Below, in pieces: positions 26,533 to 35,173 of a stretch of 49,420 nt of DNA (position 1 is the first letter of the stretch; every line of letters begins with the position of its first letter). Source of the stretch: an uncultured Burkholderiales bacterium (lineage in GTDB: Bacteria > Pseudomonadota > Gammaproteobacteria > Burkholderiales > Burkholderiaceae_C); the NCBI GenBank assembly GCA_937927685.1, contig CALBSC010000044.1, forward strand, positions 1 to 49,420. Direction: 5' to 3'. The translations under genes and the position numbers were made by a program. The notes under the pieces are model-generated. The model did no database searches and was not told the origin of the DNA. It worked only from the letters and a program-made list of their open reading frames with translations.

Positions 26533-27306
26533 ATGCCACGCATGCGTGCAGACCAGTTGTTGGTGGATCGAGGCCTGGCCGCTTCGCGCTCTCAGGCGCA
26601 GCGGCTGATCGCCTCGGGCGTCTCCTGGCGTTCAGGCACCATGGCGGTCTGGAAGCGCGTGGCCAAGAACGGTGATGACTTGCCGAACCATGCGGAACTC
26701 CAACTGCTGGACGACGCCGAATCGCGTTATGTGTCCCGGGGCGGGTTGAAACTCGCGGGTGCCTTGCAGGCCAGTGGTTGGTCCGTGGCCGGTTGGCGGT
26801 GCCTCGACGTGGGTCAAAGCACCGGTGGTTTCACGGATTGCCTGTTGCAACATGGCGCAACGCAGGTGGTGGGGGTGGACGTTGGACATGGGCAGTTGCA
26901 CGAACGGTTGCGAGCAGATCCGCGTGTGGTTTGTGTTGAGCATTGCAATGCACGCACGCTGGTGCCGGGGGACAGTCGCGTGCCTGGGGCCAGCGCTGGA
27001 TTCGATCTGATCGTGGGCGACTTGTCGTTCATCTCGCTGACCCTGGTTCTGCCTGTGTTATCACCCCTCATGGCTGCAACGGGCCGGTTGTTGTTGCTGG
27101 TCAAGCCGCAGTTTGAATTGCAGCCAGCCGACATAGGCAAAGGTGGACTGGTGAGGGACCCTACCGCGTATGGCCGGGTCGAGGACCGGGTCCGGGGGGC
27201 TTGTGCCGATTCGGGCCTCACCGTTCAGGGGTATTGGGACAGCGTCATCACGGGCGGTGATGGCAATCGAGAATTTTGGTTGGGTGCGCACCGAGCGCAC
27301 GCATGA
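26533..27306 (+). CDS. tlyA: TlyA-family rRNA 2'-O-methyltransferase / hemolysin-like protein
   Basis: Protein of 257 residues. An N-terminal S4 RNA-binding domain (MRADQLLVDRGLAASRSQAQRLI, about residues 4-25, quoted here as a region starting MRADQLL) is followed by an FtsJ-like methyltransferase domain with the SAM loop LDVGQSTGGFTDCLL and the VGDLSFISL motif. TlyA proteins of mycobacteria methylate 16S and 23S rRNA at cytidine 2'-O; in proteobacteria the role is less clear. The start is at 26533 or at the ATG three codons later. Lying between ahcY and metF it belongs to a SAM-use and recycling neighbourhood. Confidence 0.9.
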   Translation: MPRMRADQLLVDRGLAASRSQAQRLIASGVSWRSGTMAVWKRVAKNGDDLPNHAELQLLDDAESRYVSRGGLKLAGALQASGWSVAGWRCLDVGQSTGGFTDCLLQHGATQVVGVDVGHGQLHERLRADPRVVCVEHCNARTLVPGDSRVPGASAGFDLIVGDLSFISLTLVLPVLSPLMAATGRLLLLVKPQFELQPADIGKGGLVRDPTAYGRVEDRVRGACADSGLTVQGYWDSVITGGDGNREFWLGAHRAHA

Positions 27307-27325
27307 GAAGCAGACAGGAGTGGTC

Positions 27326-28162
27326 ATGAGCGCACAACCCGCACTGAGCATTGAATTTTTCCCGCCCAAGACCGAGGACGGCGTGGTCAAACTGCGCACG
27401 GTCCGCCAGGCCTTGTACGCCCTCAAGCCGGAGTTTTGTTCGGTGACTTTTGGGGCAGGCGGTTCCACGCAGTCCGGTACATTTTCGACGGTGAAGGAGA
27501 TCCTGGGCGAAGGCGTCCCGGCGGCCTCGCACCTGTCGTGCATTGGCGCCACACGCGAGAGCGTGCGCGCGCAGTTGCTTGAACTGCGCGCCATGGGCGT
27601 GCGGCGCATTGTGGCCTTGCGGGGCGACTTGCCCAGCGGGTATGGCGTGGGTGGCGAATTTCAGTACGCCAGTGACCTGGTGGCCTTTATCCGTGCCGAA
27701 ACCGGGCGAGACTTCCATTTGGAGGTCGCGGCTTATCCGGAGGTGCATCCCCAAGCCCGCACACCCGAAGCGGATTTGCGCGCCTATGCCACCAAGGTGA
27801 AAGCGGGCGCCGATTCGGCCATCACCCAGTACTTCTACAACTCCGACGCCTACTTCCGCTTTGTCGACGAGGCTTACAAACTCGGGGCTGATGTGCCGGT
27901 GGTGCCGGGCATCATGCCCATCACCAATTCATCCCAGTTGCTGCGTTTTTCCGATGCCTGCGGCGCGGAAATCCCCCGGTGGATTCGCCTGCGCCTGCAA
28001 TCGTACGGAGACGACACCGCCTCCATCAAAGCCTTTGGACTCGATGTGGTCACTGACCTGTGCGACCAACTCCGGACCGCCGGCGTGCCTGCCCTGCATT
28101 TCTACAGCATGAACCAGAGCCTCGCGACGCTGGCGATCTGTCGCAACCTGGGTCTTGTCTGA
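27326..28162 (+). CDS. metF: 5,10-methylenetetrahydrofolate reductase
   Basis: FAD-dependent TIM-barrel enzyme of 278 residues that reduces methylene-THF to methyl-THF for methionine synthesis. It opens with the conserved SIEFFPPKTEDG, has SVTFGAGGS and HLSCIGATRE in the barrel, and the VVPGIMPITN segment near residue 200. AGGAG (27316-27320) fixes the start at 27326; the frame open from 27170 overlaps tlyA. With ahcY upstream it makes a homocysteine/methionine recycling unit; metE or metH is not in the window. Confidence 0.95.
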   Translation: MSAQPALSIEFFPPKTEDGVVKLRTVRQALYALKPEFCSVTFGAGGSTQSGTFSTVKEILGEGVPAASHLSCIGATRESVRAQLLELRAMGVRRIVALRGDLPSGYGVGGEFQYASDLVAFIRAETGRDFHLEVAAYPEVHPQARTPEADLRAYATKVKAGADSAITQYFYNSDAYFRFVDEAYKLGADVPVVPGIMPITNSSQLLRFSDACGAEIPRWIRLRLQSYGDDTASIKAFGLDVVTDLCDQLRTAGVPALHFYSMNQSLATLAICRNLGLV

Positions 28163-28210
28163 CCGCCGGGCAACGCGATCCCGATCAACAGCGTTTCGTC
28201 CTGTCGGATG

Positions 28211-29305
28211 TCAACGTTCGTCAAAACTGACGACCAATCGTGATGTGAGCGGACGTGACTGGCAACTGAGCACGAAGCCCTGCGCAACTTCGGTCTCGTC
28301 GAGGCCAAAGTTCTTGTCCATGCGAACCTTGCCTTCCAGCACCTTGCATCGGCAGGTGACGCAGACGCCGCCTTTGCAGGAGTAGGGCAGGTCCAAGCCC
28401 TGGTTGAGGGCGACGTCGAGGATGTTCTCGTGGTCGTGCAATCCCATCTCGTGTTGCTTCCCGTCCAGTACCAGGGTCAGCCGCACCGGTGCGGTGTGCG
28501 CAGATTCGGAGGCACGCGCGGTCGCCACACCACGGGGTGCGGGCGAGCCGGGGGTGACAAAGCGCTCGGTGCGGATACGGTCAGCCGGGACGCCTGCTTG
28601 CACCAGGGCCTGCTCGGTGGCTTCGATCATGGCTTCAGGACCGCAGATGAACACCTCGTCCATGCTCTTGACCGGGAGCAGCGTCCCGATCAGCGCGCGC
28701 ACCTTGTCACCATCGATACGGCCTTGCAGCAAATCCACCTCTTGCGCCTGTCTCGAGAGCACATGCACCAGCGTCAGACGATCGGGGTACCGGTCTTTCA
28801 GGTCTTGCAAGGCTTCGTTGAACATCACGCTGTCCATGCGGCGGTTGCCGTAGACCAGGGTGAATTTGCTGCCCGGTTGCTCTTCCAGCGTGGACGCCAC
28901 GATGGACAGGATGGGGGTGATGCCCGATCCGGACGCAAACCCCACACGGTGCAAGGCCCGGGCCCGCTGGATGACAAAGCGGCCATCGGGCGGCATCACC
29001 CGCAGCGTGTCACCGCCTTTGAGTTGCAGCGCGGCCCAGTTGGAAAACACCCCGCCCTCCACCGGGCGAATGCCCACTTGCAGTTCGCCACGCTCGCGCA
29101 ACCGACTGCGCGTGGAGCAGATGGAGTAACTGCGTCGAATGTCCTGCCCCTCGAGGGTGGTGCGCAAGGTCAGGAATTGACCTGGCAGGAACGCAAAGGC
29201 CTCGCGCAGGGTGTCAGGCACCGCCAGGGTGACAGCAACCGAGCCGGCCGCTTCTTCATCAACGCGGCTGACGCGCAGTTCATGGAATCGTGGCGATGCG
29301 GACAT
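28211..29305 (-). CDS. paaE: phenylacetyl-CoA 1,2-epoxidase, reductase subunit PaaE
   Basis: Reductase of 364 residues that passes electrons from NADPH to the di-iron oxygenase. An FAD-binding ferredoxin-reductase domain comes first (RRSYSICS flavin motif about residues 58-65, GSGITPILSI nucleotide loop), then a C-terminal plant-type 2Fe-2S domain with YSCKGGVCVTCRC and a last cysteine in LSCQSRP. The ATG at 29305 leaves a 19-base gap to paaD; the frame open to 29356 would overlap that gene. It is the last gene of paaABCDE and converges with metF. Confidence 0.95.
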   Translation of the reverse strand: MSASPRFHELRVSRVDEEAAGSVAVTLAVPDTLREAFAFLPGQFLTLRTTLEGQDIRRSYSICSTRSRLRERGELQVGIRPVEGGVFSNWAALQLKGGDTLRVMPPDGRFVIQRARALHRVGFASGSGITPILSIVASTLEEQPGSKFTLVYGNRRMDSVMFNEALQDLKDRYPDRLTLVHVLSRQAQEVDLLQGRIDGDKVRALIGTLLPVKSMDEVFICGPEAMIEATEQALVQAGVPADRIRTERFVTPGSPAPRGVATARASESAHTAPVRLTLVLDGKQHEMGLHDHENILDVALNQGLDLPYSCKGGVCVTCRCKVLEGKVRMDKNFGLDETEVAQGFVLSCQSRPLTSRLVVSFDER

Positions 29306-29324
29306 GGTGGACCTGTGAAGAAAT

Positions 29325-29864
29325 TCAGTAGGGTTTGAAATAGTCGAACGGCTCAAGACAGCTCAGGCACTTGTACAGCGCTTTGCAGGCGGTAGACCCG
29401 AAGTGCGAGACTTCGGTGGTATGGGTTGAGCCACAGCGCGGACAGCCCGGGCGATCAGCGGCCATGCGCTGCGTTGCCGTGCGCGGTGCGAAGTGCACCA
29501 CATTCACGCCCGCTGAGGCACACCGCTCGGGGGGCGCGATGCCATAGGCTCGCAGTTTGTCGCGTGCTGCATCGTTCATCCAGTCGGTGGTCCATGCGGG
29601 CGACAAGCGGGTGGTGACGCGCACGGGCACACCCAGTGCCTGCAATGTGCTGAGCACGTCGTCCTCGATCTGCCCCATCGCCGGGCAACCACTGTAGGTC
29701 GGGGTGATGATGACTTCCAGCCCGTCTTCATGGTGAAACACCTCTCGCACAATACCCATGTCGCGCAAGGTCACCACCGGAATTTCCGGGTCAGTCAGCG
29801 TGTCCAGCACCAACCAGGCTTGTGCGACCAGCGGGTCGAGGGCATGGTCAACGTGGTTCGTCAT
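29325..29864 (-). CDS. paaD: phenylacetyl-CoA epoxidase accessory protein PaaD
   Basis: Protein of 179 residues needed for phenylacetyl-CoA epoxidase activity, probably in iron-sulfur or di-iron site assembly. The N-terminal MIP18/DUF59 domain has DPEIPVVTLRDMGIV and the cysteine motif TPTYSGCPAM. The C-terminal part has a four-cysteine zinc-ribbon-like site: CPRCGS followed by CLSC, with a further Cys in STACKALYKC. Both parts are normal for PaaD and separate it from plain SufT proteins. It follows paaC after 51 bases. Confidence 0.94.
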   Translation of the reverse strand: MTNHVDHALDPLVAQAWLVLDTLTDPEIPVVTLRDMGIVREVFHHEDGLEVIITPTYSGCPAMGQIEDDVLSTLQALGVPVRVTTRLSPAWTTDWMNDAARDKLRAYGIAPPERCASAGVNVVHFAPRTATQRMAADRPGCPRCGSTHTTEVSHFGSTACKALYKCLSCLEPFDYFKPY

Positions 29865-29915
29865 GGGACAAGCGGTTCAACGGGAGATCGACTGAGACGA
29901 TGAGCGCGATGCCGG

Positions 29916-30716
29916 TCACCACTGACCGCTCGGGTGTGCGCGCGCCAACGATTGCATTTCCGCCAGCAAATAGCCCAGGTGCTCGGAGTGCACCCCTGTC
30001 TTGCCCTGGGGGATGTAGCCTTCTTCGGCGGGCTGTCGCAGCGTGGCGTGCGCCAGGCCGTCAGCCACGGTGCGTTGCCAGGCGGCGCGGATGTTGGTCA
30101 TGTCCAAGCCTTGTTCGGCGGCGGCGGTCTCCACTGGGGACGCACTCCAGAATTCCTGGGTGTAGGCCCACAGATGGTCCACGGCCGCTTGCACGCGGCG
30201 ATGTGATTCCTCGGTGCCGTCCCCCAGCCGGATCAGCCAGTCCTGCGAATGGCGCAAGTGGTAGCGTGTTTCTTTGAGTGATCGTTCGGCAATGGCGGAC
30301 AGCTCGCTGTCCGCCGCGTGCGACAAGCCGGCCCACACCTCCACCATCAAGGCGCTGTAGAGAAAGTTGCGCACCAGCGTGGTGGCGTAATCCCGATCGG
30401 CAACGGCATAGCCGACCAGCGGGCCATGATGCGGCAACTCCAGCAGGGTGTAGTTTTTGAATTGCGGCACGTCACGGAAATACGCCAGCAAATCTTCTGT
30501 GCAGCCATCCCCGCGGCGCTCGGCGACGAGTTGATACAACAAACGCGCTTGGCCAATCAGATCCAGGCTGACATTGGCCATGGCAATGTCTTCCTCCAGA
30601 ATGGGGCCGTGGCCACACCATTCCGCATTGCGTTGGCCCAGCACCACCGCGTTGTCGGCCAGGTGCAGCAAGTAGTCTTCCGGTGCCTTCACCGGTGTGA
30701 CGGGGGCGGTCATCAC
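29916..30716 (-). CDS. paaC: phenylacetyl-CoA epoxidase structural subunit PaaC
   Basis: Ferritin-like helical subunit of 266 residues that pairs with PaaA and is known as structural rather than catalytic. It shows NAEWCGHGPILEEDIAMAN near the N-terminus, in place of a full metal site, and the ETRYHLRHSQDWLIRLGDGTE helix region, quoted here by its first part ETRYHLRHSQDW. Its start overlaps the paaB stop by four bases (30713-30716), indicating coupled translation. Confidence 0.95.
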   Translation of the reverse strand: MMTAPVTPVKAPEDYLLHLADNAVVLGQRNAEWCGHGPILEEDIAMANVSLDLIGQARLLYQLVAERRGDGCTEDLLAYFRDVPQFKNYTLLELPHHGPLVGYAVADRDYATTLVRNFLYSALMVEVWAGLSHAADSELSAIAERSLKETRYHLRHSQDWLIRLGDGTEESHRRVQAAVDHLWAYTQEFWSASPVETAAAEQGLDMTNIRAAWQRTVADGLAHATLRQPAEEGYIPQGKTGVHSEHLGYLLAEMQSLARAHPSGQW

Positions 30717-31030
30717 ATGTGCCCCACTTCGTCAGGCAACACGTAAAAAGTCGGGTGACGGTAGATCTTGCTGGCGGCCGGGTCAAACAACTCGCCTTTG
30801 TCGTCGGGTTCGCTGGCCGTGATGGTGGACGAGGGCACGACCCAGATGCTCACGCCCTCTTGACGGCGGGTATACACATCGCGGGCCATTTGCAAGGCGT
30901 GCTGCGCATCGCTGGCGTGCAGGCTGCCGCAGTGCTTGTGTTCCAGGCCTTGCTTGCTGCGAACAAAGACCTCCCATAAGGGCCATTCCTTGAGGGCGGG
31001 GGTGGTCGTCTTGGCGTTGGGGGTGCTCAT
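30713..31030 (-). CDS. paaB: phenylacetyl-CoA epoxidase subunit PaaB
   Basis: Small subunit of 105 residues that holds PaaA-PaaC dimers together. The family pattern WPLWEVFVRSKQGLEHKHCGSLHA is at residues 16-39 (first part WPLWEVFVRSKQGLEHKHCG), with YTRRQEGVSIWVV and the C-terminal YRHPTFYVLPDEVGHM. The ATG at 31030 overlaps the paaA stop and the gene's own stop overlaps the paaC start, giving an unbroken coupled block A-B-C. The frame stays open to 31096 but lies within paaA there. Confidence 0.95.
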   Translation of the reverse strand: MSTPNAKTTTPALKEWPLWEVFVRSKQGLEHKHCGSLHASDAQHALQMARDVYTRRQEGVSIWVVPSSTITASEPDDKGELFDPAASKIYRHPTFYVLPDEVGHM

Positions 31031-32046
31031 GCGGCCTCCTGCATCGTGCGTTGTGTCTCTTTGTGGGCATGCGCCAAGGCGGCGTCCCGCAGCCATTGGC
31101 CGTCATTCCAGGCCTTGACCCGGGTGGCCAGGCGCTCCTTGTTGCAAGGACCATGGCCGTTCACGGTGGCCCAGAACTCGTTCCAGTCGATGGCGCCGTA
31201 GTCATGGTGCTGGCGCGCTTCGTTCCATTTGAGGTCGGGGTCGGGCAGGGTCACGCCCAGCAACTCGGCTTGCGGGACGGTGGCGTCAACGAATTTCTGA
31301 CGCAACTCATCGTTGCTGATGCGCTTGATGCCCCAGCGCATGCCTTGCGCGCTGTTGGGACTTTGATCGTCGGGCGGGCCAAACATGGCCAGACACTTCC
31401 ACCACCAGCGGTTGACCGCGTCCTGCACCAGGGCGCGCTGCTCGGCGGTGCCTTTCATCATGGAGAGCAAGGCTTCGTAGCCCTGGCGCTGGTGAAACGA
31501 CTCTTCCTTGCACACGCGCACCATGGCGCGAGCATAGGGCCCGTACGAGCAGCGGCACAGCGGAATCTGGTTCATGATGGCGGCGCCATCCACCAGCCAG
31601 CCGATCACCCCCACATCGGCCCAGTTCAGGGTGGGGTAGTTGAAGATGGAGCTGTACTTGGCCTTGCCGCTGTGCAGGGCGGCCAACAGCTCGTCGCGGC
31701 TGGTGCCCAGGGTTTCGGCGGCGCTGTACAGATAGAGACCGTGTCCAGCCTCATCCTGCACCTTGGCGATCAGGATGGTCTTGCGCTTGAGCGAGGGGGC
31801 GCGGCTGATCCAGTTGCCCTCGGGCAGCATGCCCACGATTTCAGAGTGTGCGTGCTGGCTGATCTGGCGCACCAGCGTCTTGCGGTACGCATCAGGCATC
31901 CAGTCTTGTGGTTCGATACGCCCATCGGCATCAATGCGTCGATCAAAGGCGGCCTGCAAGTCGGCTTGATCGGGCGCAGCGTGAGCCAGGCGCACCACGC
32001 TTTTGTCCTCCGGTGAAGGCGGCAAATCCAGGGCTTGGGTGTACAT
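31027..32046 (-). CDS. paaA: phenylacetyl-CoA 1,2-epoxidase catalytic subunit PaaA
   Basis: Di-iron oxygenase subunit of 339 residues that epoxidises the ring of phenylacetyl-CoA in the aerobic hybrid pathway. Two EXXH iron motifs are visible, DEAGH in AKVQDEAGHGLYLY and EESFH in CKEESFHQRQGYEAL. The ATG at 32046 has AAGGAGA (32051-32057) 4 bases upstream. It is the first gene of paaABCDE. No phenylacetate-CoA ligase, PaaG, PaaZ or regulator gene is in the window, so the rest of the pathway must lie elsewhere. Confidence 0.96.
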   Translation of the reverse strand: MYTQALDLPPSPEDKSVVRLAHAAPDQADLQAAFDRRIDADGRIEPQDWMPDAYRKTLVRQISQHAHSEIVGMLPEGNWISRAPSLKRKTILIAKVQDEAGHGLYLYSAAETLGTSRDELLAALHSGKAKYSSIFNYPTLNWADVGVIGWLVDGAAIMNQIPLCRCSYGPYARAMVRVCKEESFHQRQGYEALLSMMKGTAEQRALVQDAVNRWWWKCLAMFGPPDDQSPNSAQGMRWGIKRISNDELRQKFVDATVPQAELLGVTLPDPDLKWNEARQHHDYGAIDWNEFWATVNGHGPCNKERLATRVKAWNDGQWLRDAALAHAHKETQRTMQEAA

Positions 32047-32135
32047 GCAGTCTCCTTGGAAAGGCGCTCCGGTGCCGCTCCATGCGGGACCGCTCAGGAC
32101 GCGCAGGGGCATCGGGAAAGCGCCATTTAACCCTG

Positions 32136-32141
32136 AGTATA
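32136..32141 (-). promoter_or_regulatory. probable -10 box of the paaABCDE promoter
   Basis: On the minus strand this reads TATACT, five of six matches to the -10 consensus. The leader to the paaA ATG would be about 80 bases. No good -35 lies 16-18 bases upstream; that space is filled by the palindrome at 32145-32172. Confidence 0.5.
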
Positions 32142-32144
32142 GCC

Positions 32145-32172
32145 AATTAACCGACCGATCGGTTGGTTAATT
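32145..32172. promoter_or_regulatory. 28-bp palindromic operator at the paaA promoter
   Basis: AATTAACCGACCGA (32145-32158) is followed by TCGGTTGGTTAATT (32159-32172). The halves match as inverted repeats at 13 of 14 positions. The site covers the -35/spacer zone directly upstream of the paaA -10, ideal for repression. Betaproteobacteria commonly control paa genes with the TetR-type repressor PaaR and phenylacetyl-CoA; calling this its site is an inference from place and form. Confidence 0.7.
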
Positions 32173-32267
32173 CCGGGGGTATTCCCCAGGCCTTCAACAC
32201 CCCGCCCCCCGCGTGGCCGCATCGGGTCAGGATGACAAGTGGGGTGGGTAGCGGCTAGACTGGGCGC

Positions 32268-33458
32268 ATGAAAGTACTCGACTCCATCGTGACCCAGGCT
32301 GCCAGCATCATGGCGGTGCGGCGTGACATCCATGCCCACCCCGAGCTGTGCTTCGAAGAAAACCGCACCGCCGATGTGGTGGCCAGCAAGCTCACGGAGT
32401 GGGGCATCCCGGTCCACCGGGGCATGGGCACCACGGGGGTGGTGGGCATTTTGAAAAACGGCACCAGTGACCGTGCCATTGCCCTGCGTGCCGACATGGA
32501 CGCCTTGCCCATGCAGGAATTCAACAGCTTTGAACACGCCAGCCGACATCCCGGCAAGATGCATGCATGCGGCCATGATGGCCATGTGGCGATGCTCCTG
32601 GCCGCGGCCCAGCACCTGGCGCAGCACCGCCACTTTGACGGCACGGTGTATTTCATCTTCCAGCCGGCAGAAGAAGGGGGCGGTGGTGCCCGCGAAATGA
32701 TCAAGGACGGATTGTTCGAGAAATTCCCGGTGCAGGCGGTCTTCGGGGTGCATAACTGGCCTGGCATGCAGGTCGGGCAGTTCTGCGTGAGCCCGGGTCC
32801 GGTCATGGCCTCGAGCAACGAGTTCCGTATCGTCATTCGCGGCAAGGGTGGCCATGCCGCGCTGCCCCATAACGGCATAGATCCTGTGCCCATCGCCTGC
32901 CAGATGGTGCAGGCGTTTCAAACCATCATCACCCGCAACAAAAAGCCGGTGGATGCGGGCGTGATCTCGGTGACCATGATTCACGCGGGTGAAGCCACCA
33001 ACGTGATTCCCGATTTCTGCGAACTGCAGGGCACGGTGCGAACCTTCACCGTGGAGGTGCTGGACATGGTGGAGCGTCGCATGCAGCAGATCGCCGAGCA
33101 CATCAGCGCGGCGCACGATGCCACCTGCGAATTTCACTTTCGCCGCAACTATCCAGCCACCTTCAACCATGCCGCGGAAACCGAGTTCTTGCGTGGCGTG
33201 ATGGCCGACCTGGTCGGGCCCGAGAACGTCAAGCCCCAGGAACAGACCATGGGGGCCGAAGATTTTTCCTACATGCTGCAAGCAGTGCCGGGCGCCTATG
33301 CCTTCATTGGAAACGGTGATGGACAGCATCGCGAGACCGGACATGCCGAGGGGCCGTGCGTGTTGCACAACCCCACCTACGACTTCAATGACGAGTTGAT
33401 TCCTCTGGGAGGCACCTTGTGGGTCAACGTGGTGGAGAAGTGGCTGGCCAAAGCGTGA
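32268..33458 (+). CDS. M20-family amidohydrolase (hippurate hydrolase/aminoacylase-like)
   Basis: Metallopeptidase-fold hydrolase of 396 residues. The metal-binding motif HACGHDGH is at residues 99-106, with DMDALPMQE before it and the catalytic FQPAEEGGGGA after it; a final metal ligand lies in the GAEDFSYML segment. This pattern fits the M20D group, which removes acyl groups from N-acyl amino acids such as hippurate, or acts on amino-acid conjugates. It is divergent from paaA, sharing 221 bases of promoter space. Whether it frees aromatic acids for the pathway is open. Confidence 0.9.
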   Translation: MKVLDSIVTQAASIMAVRRDIHAHPELCFEENRTADVVASKLTEWGIPVHRGMGTTGVVGILKNGTSDRAIALRADMDALPMQEFNSFEHASRHPGKMHACGHDGHVAMLLAAAQHLAQHRHFDGTVYFIFQPAEEGGGGAREMIKDGLFEKFPVQAVFGVHNWPGMQVGQFCVSPGPVMASSNEFRIVIRGKGGHAALPHNGIDPVPIACQMVQAFQTIITRNKKPVDAGVISVTMIHAGEATNVIPDFCELQGTVRTFTVEVLDMVERRMQQIAEHISAAHDATCEFHFRRNYPATFNHAAETEFLRGVMADLVGPENVKPQEQTMGAEDFSYMLQAVPGAYAFIGNGDGQHRETGHAEGPCVLHNPTYDFNDELIPLGGTLWVNVVEKWLAKA

Positions 33459-33551
33459 GCCCGGTTTAGGGGTGGTTTTCTAAACAAGCCGCGCCTGGCG
33501 GGCTACAGTCAAAACCTATCGCCTGGCCCACAGGCGCACGAGGAGAACACC

Positions 33552-34169
33552 ATGGCCACACGCAACCCTTTTCAATTTCAAATGCCCGCCGACATGAGCG
33601 ATAACGTCAAGGCACAAGCCCAGGAGATCTGGCTGGCCGGCTTGGGAGCCTTCTCCAAAGCCCAGCAAGAAGGCGGCAAGATGTTCCAGACCCTGGTCGA
33701 TGATGGCGTGACCATGCAGCGCAACGCGCAAAAGGCGGCAGAAGCCAAGATCGCCGAGGCCACCGAGAAAATGACCTCGATGGCCCAGCAATTCACTCAG
33801 CAAGCCTCGGTACTGGGTCAGAAGGCCACCGGACAGTGGGACCGCCTCGAATCCATTTTTGAAGAGCGCGTGGCCAAGGCCTTGACCCGCATGGGCGTTC
33901 CGCAGGCCGAGGCACTGGCCGCCCTCGAGGCTCGTGTGGCAGCGCTGGAAGCACAGCTCAACGCTGGCGGCAAGCCGGCTGCCAAGACCACCGCCAAGAC
34001 CGCTACTCAAACGGCCACGAAGTCGGCATCCAAGACAGGCAAAAAAACAGACACGAAGCCAGTCGCCAAGACCGCCACGCCCCGGACCGCCCGTTCAGCT
34101 GCATTGGTCAAGGCGGTCGCCAAAAAACCTGCCGCCAAGCGAAGCGGCGTCGCCACCCGCCAGCGCTGA
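33552..34169 (+). CDS. phasin (polyhydroxyalkanoate granule-associated protein) with basic tail
   Basis: Protein of 205 residues. The N-terminal two thirds is a phasin_2-like helical region (AQEIWLAGLGAFSKAQQEGG about residues 25-44, then long amphipathic helices), with a leucine/alanine heptad stretch AEALAALEARVAALEAQL that could trimerise. The last 65 residues are a Lys/Ala/Thr-rich tail with AAKTTAKT-type repeats, like the histone-H1-like half of PhaF/PhaI proteins that links granules to DNA. AGGAGA precedes the ATG by 5 bases. This implies that the host stores PHA; no PHA synthase is in the window. Confidence 0.9.
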   Translation: MATRNPFQFQMPADMSDNVKAQAQEIWLAGLGAFSKAQQEGGKMFQTLVDDGVTMQRNAQKAAEAKIAEATEKMTSMAQQFTQQASVLGQKATGQWDRLESIFEERVAKALTRMGVPQAEALAALEARVAALEAQLNAGGKPAAKTTAKTATQTATKSASKTGKKTDTKPVAKTATPRTARSAALVKAVAKKPAAKRSGVATRQR

Positions 34170-34198
34170 GATGACCAGGCGGCAACGCCGCATGCATC

Positions 34199-34224
34199 AA
34201 CCACGGCCAGATGGCTCCGTGGTT
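34199..34224. terminator. hairpin between convergent phasin and FAH genes
   Basis: AACCACGG (34199-34206) pairs perfectly with CCGTGGTT (34217-34224) around a 10-base loop, 30 bases after the phasin stop and 17 before the FAH stop. There is no T-run on either strand, so termination is only suggested. Confidence 0.45.
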
Positions 34225-34240
34225 ATAGGGACGCGCTGAC

Positions 34241-35104
34241 TCAGCGCTTGAACGCCACCACGTGTTGCTCTTGCACACCCAGGCCTTCGATGCCAAGCGT
34301 CATGGTGTCGCCTGCCTTGAGGAAGACCGGTGCGGGCTTGCCGTTTTTCTTGATGCCCATGCCCACGCCGGGCGGTGTGCCGGTGGTGATCACGTCACCC
34401 GGGTTCAGCGTCATGAACTGGCTCACGTAGCTCACCAGTTTGGCCACGCCAAAGATCATGGTTTTGGTGCTGCCGTCTTGCATGCGCTGGCCATTGTGGT
34501 CCAGCCACATGTGCAGTTTTTGCGGATTGGGCACTTCGTCTCGCGTGACCATCCAGGGGCCGATCGGGCCGAAGGTGTCGCAACCCTTGCCCTTGTCCCA
34601 GCTGCCGCCGCGCTCGAGTTGGTACTCGCGCTCGCTGACATCGTTGACCACGCAGTAGCCGGCCACGTAATTCAGGGCGTCCTTTTGCGACACATAACGG
34701 GCTTCGGTACCAATCACGATGCCCAGCTCGACTTCCCAGTCGCTCTTCACAGAGCCCTTGGGCAGCATGACGTTGTCGTCCGGACCCTGAATGGAGTTGT
34801 TGGCCTTCAGGAACACGATGGGTTCTTTGGGGATCGGCATGCCGGCTTCGGCTGCGTGATCCGCATAATTCAGGCCAATCGCCACGAACTTGCTGATGTG
34901 GCTGATGGGGCAGCCCATGCGGGGCTTGCCTTTGACCAGCGGCAACTTGTCGGTCTTGAGCTTGCGCAGCTTGGCCAGGGCCTTGTCGCTGAGTTGGTCG
35001 GGGCTGACGTCCTTGATGACCTTGCTGAGGTCACGCAGCTGGCCGTGTGCATCGATCAGACCGGGTTTTTCCTGGCCGGGTTTGCCATAGCGAACGAGTT
35101 TCAT
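34241..35104 (-). CDS. fumarylacetoacetate-hydrolase-family enzyme, probable diketo-3-deoxy sugar-acid hydrolase
   Basis: Protein of 287 residues with the FAH fold. The catalytic-domain start is FVAIGLNYADHAAEAG (about residues 73-88) and the metal-binding residues lie in DWEVELGIVIG and VVNDVSEREYQ; the C-terminal NPGDVITTGTPPGVGMG is also typical. The family hydrolyses C-C bonds of diketo acids. Next to two sugar-acid SDRs, the likeliest reaction is cleavage of a 2,4-diketo-3-deoxy acid (such as the L-fuconate or L-rhamnonate derivative) to pyruvate plus a hydroxy acid. That substrate is an inference. Ureidoglycolate lyase is a common misannotation of such genes. Confidence 0.85.
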   Translation of the reverse strand: MKLVRYGKPGQEKPGLIDAHGQLRDLSKVIKDVSPDQLSDKALAKLRKLKTDKLPLVKGKPRMGCPISHISKFVAIGLNYADHAAEAGMPIPKEPIVFLKANNSIQGPDDNVMLPKGSVKSDWEVELGIVIGTEARYVSQKDALNYVAGYCVVNDVSEREYQLERGGSWDKGKGCDTFGPIGPWMVTRDEVPNPQKLHMWLDHNGQRMQDGSTKTMIFGVAKLVSYVSQFMTLNPGDVITTGTPPGVGMGIKKNGKPAPVFLKAGDTMTLGIEGLGVQEQHVVAFKR

Positions 35105-35173
35105 GGGGTATTGCCTCTGGTGATGTCGTGGAAGGAATTCGAAAGGGAAGGATCGGACGGGTGACGTGTGTGC

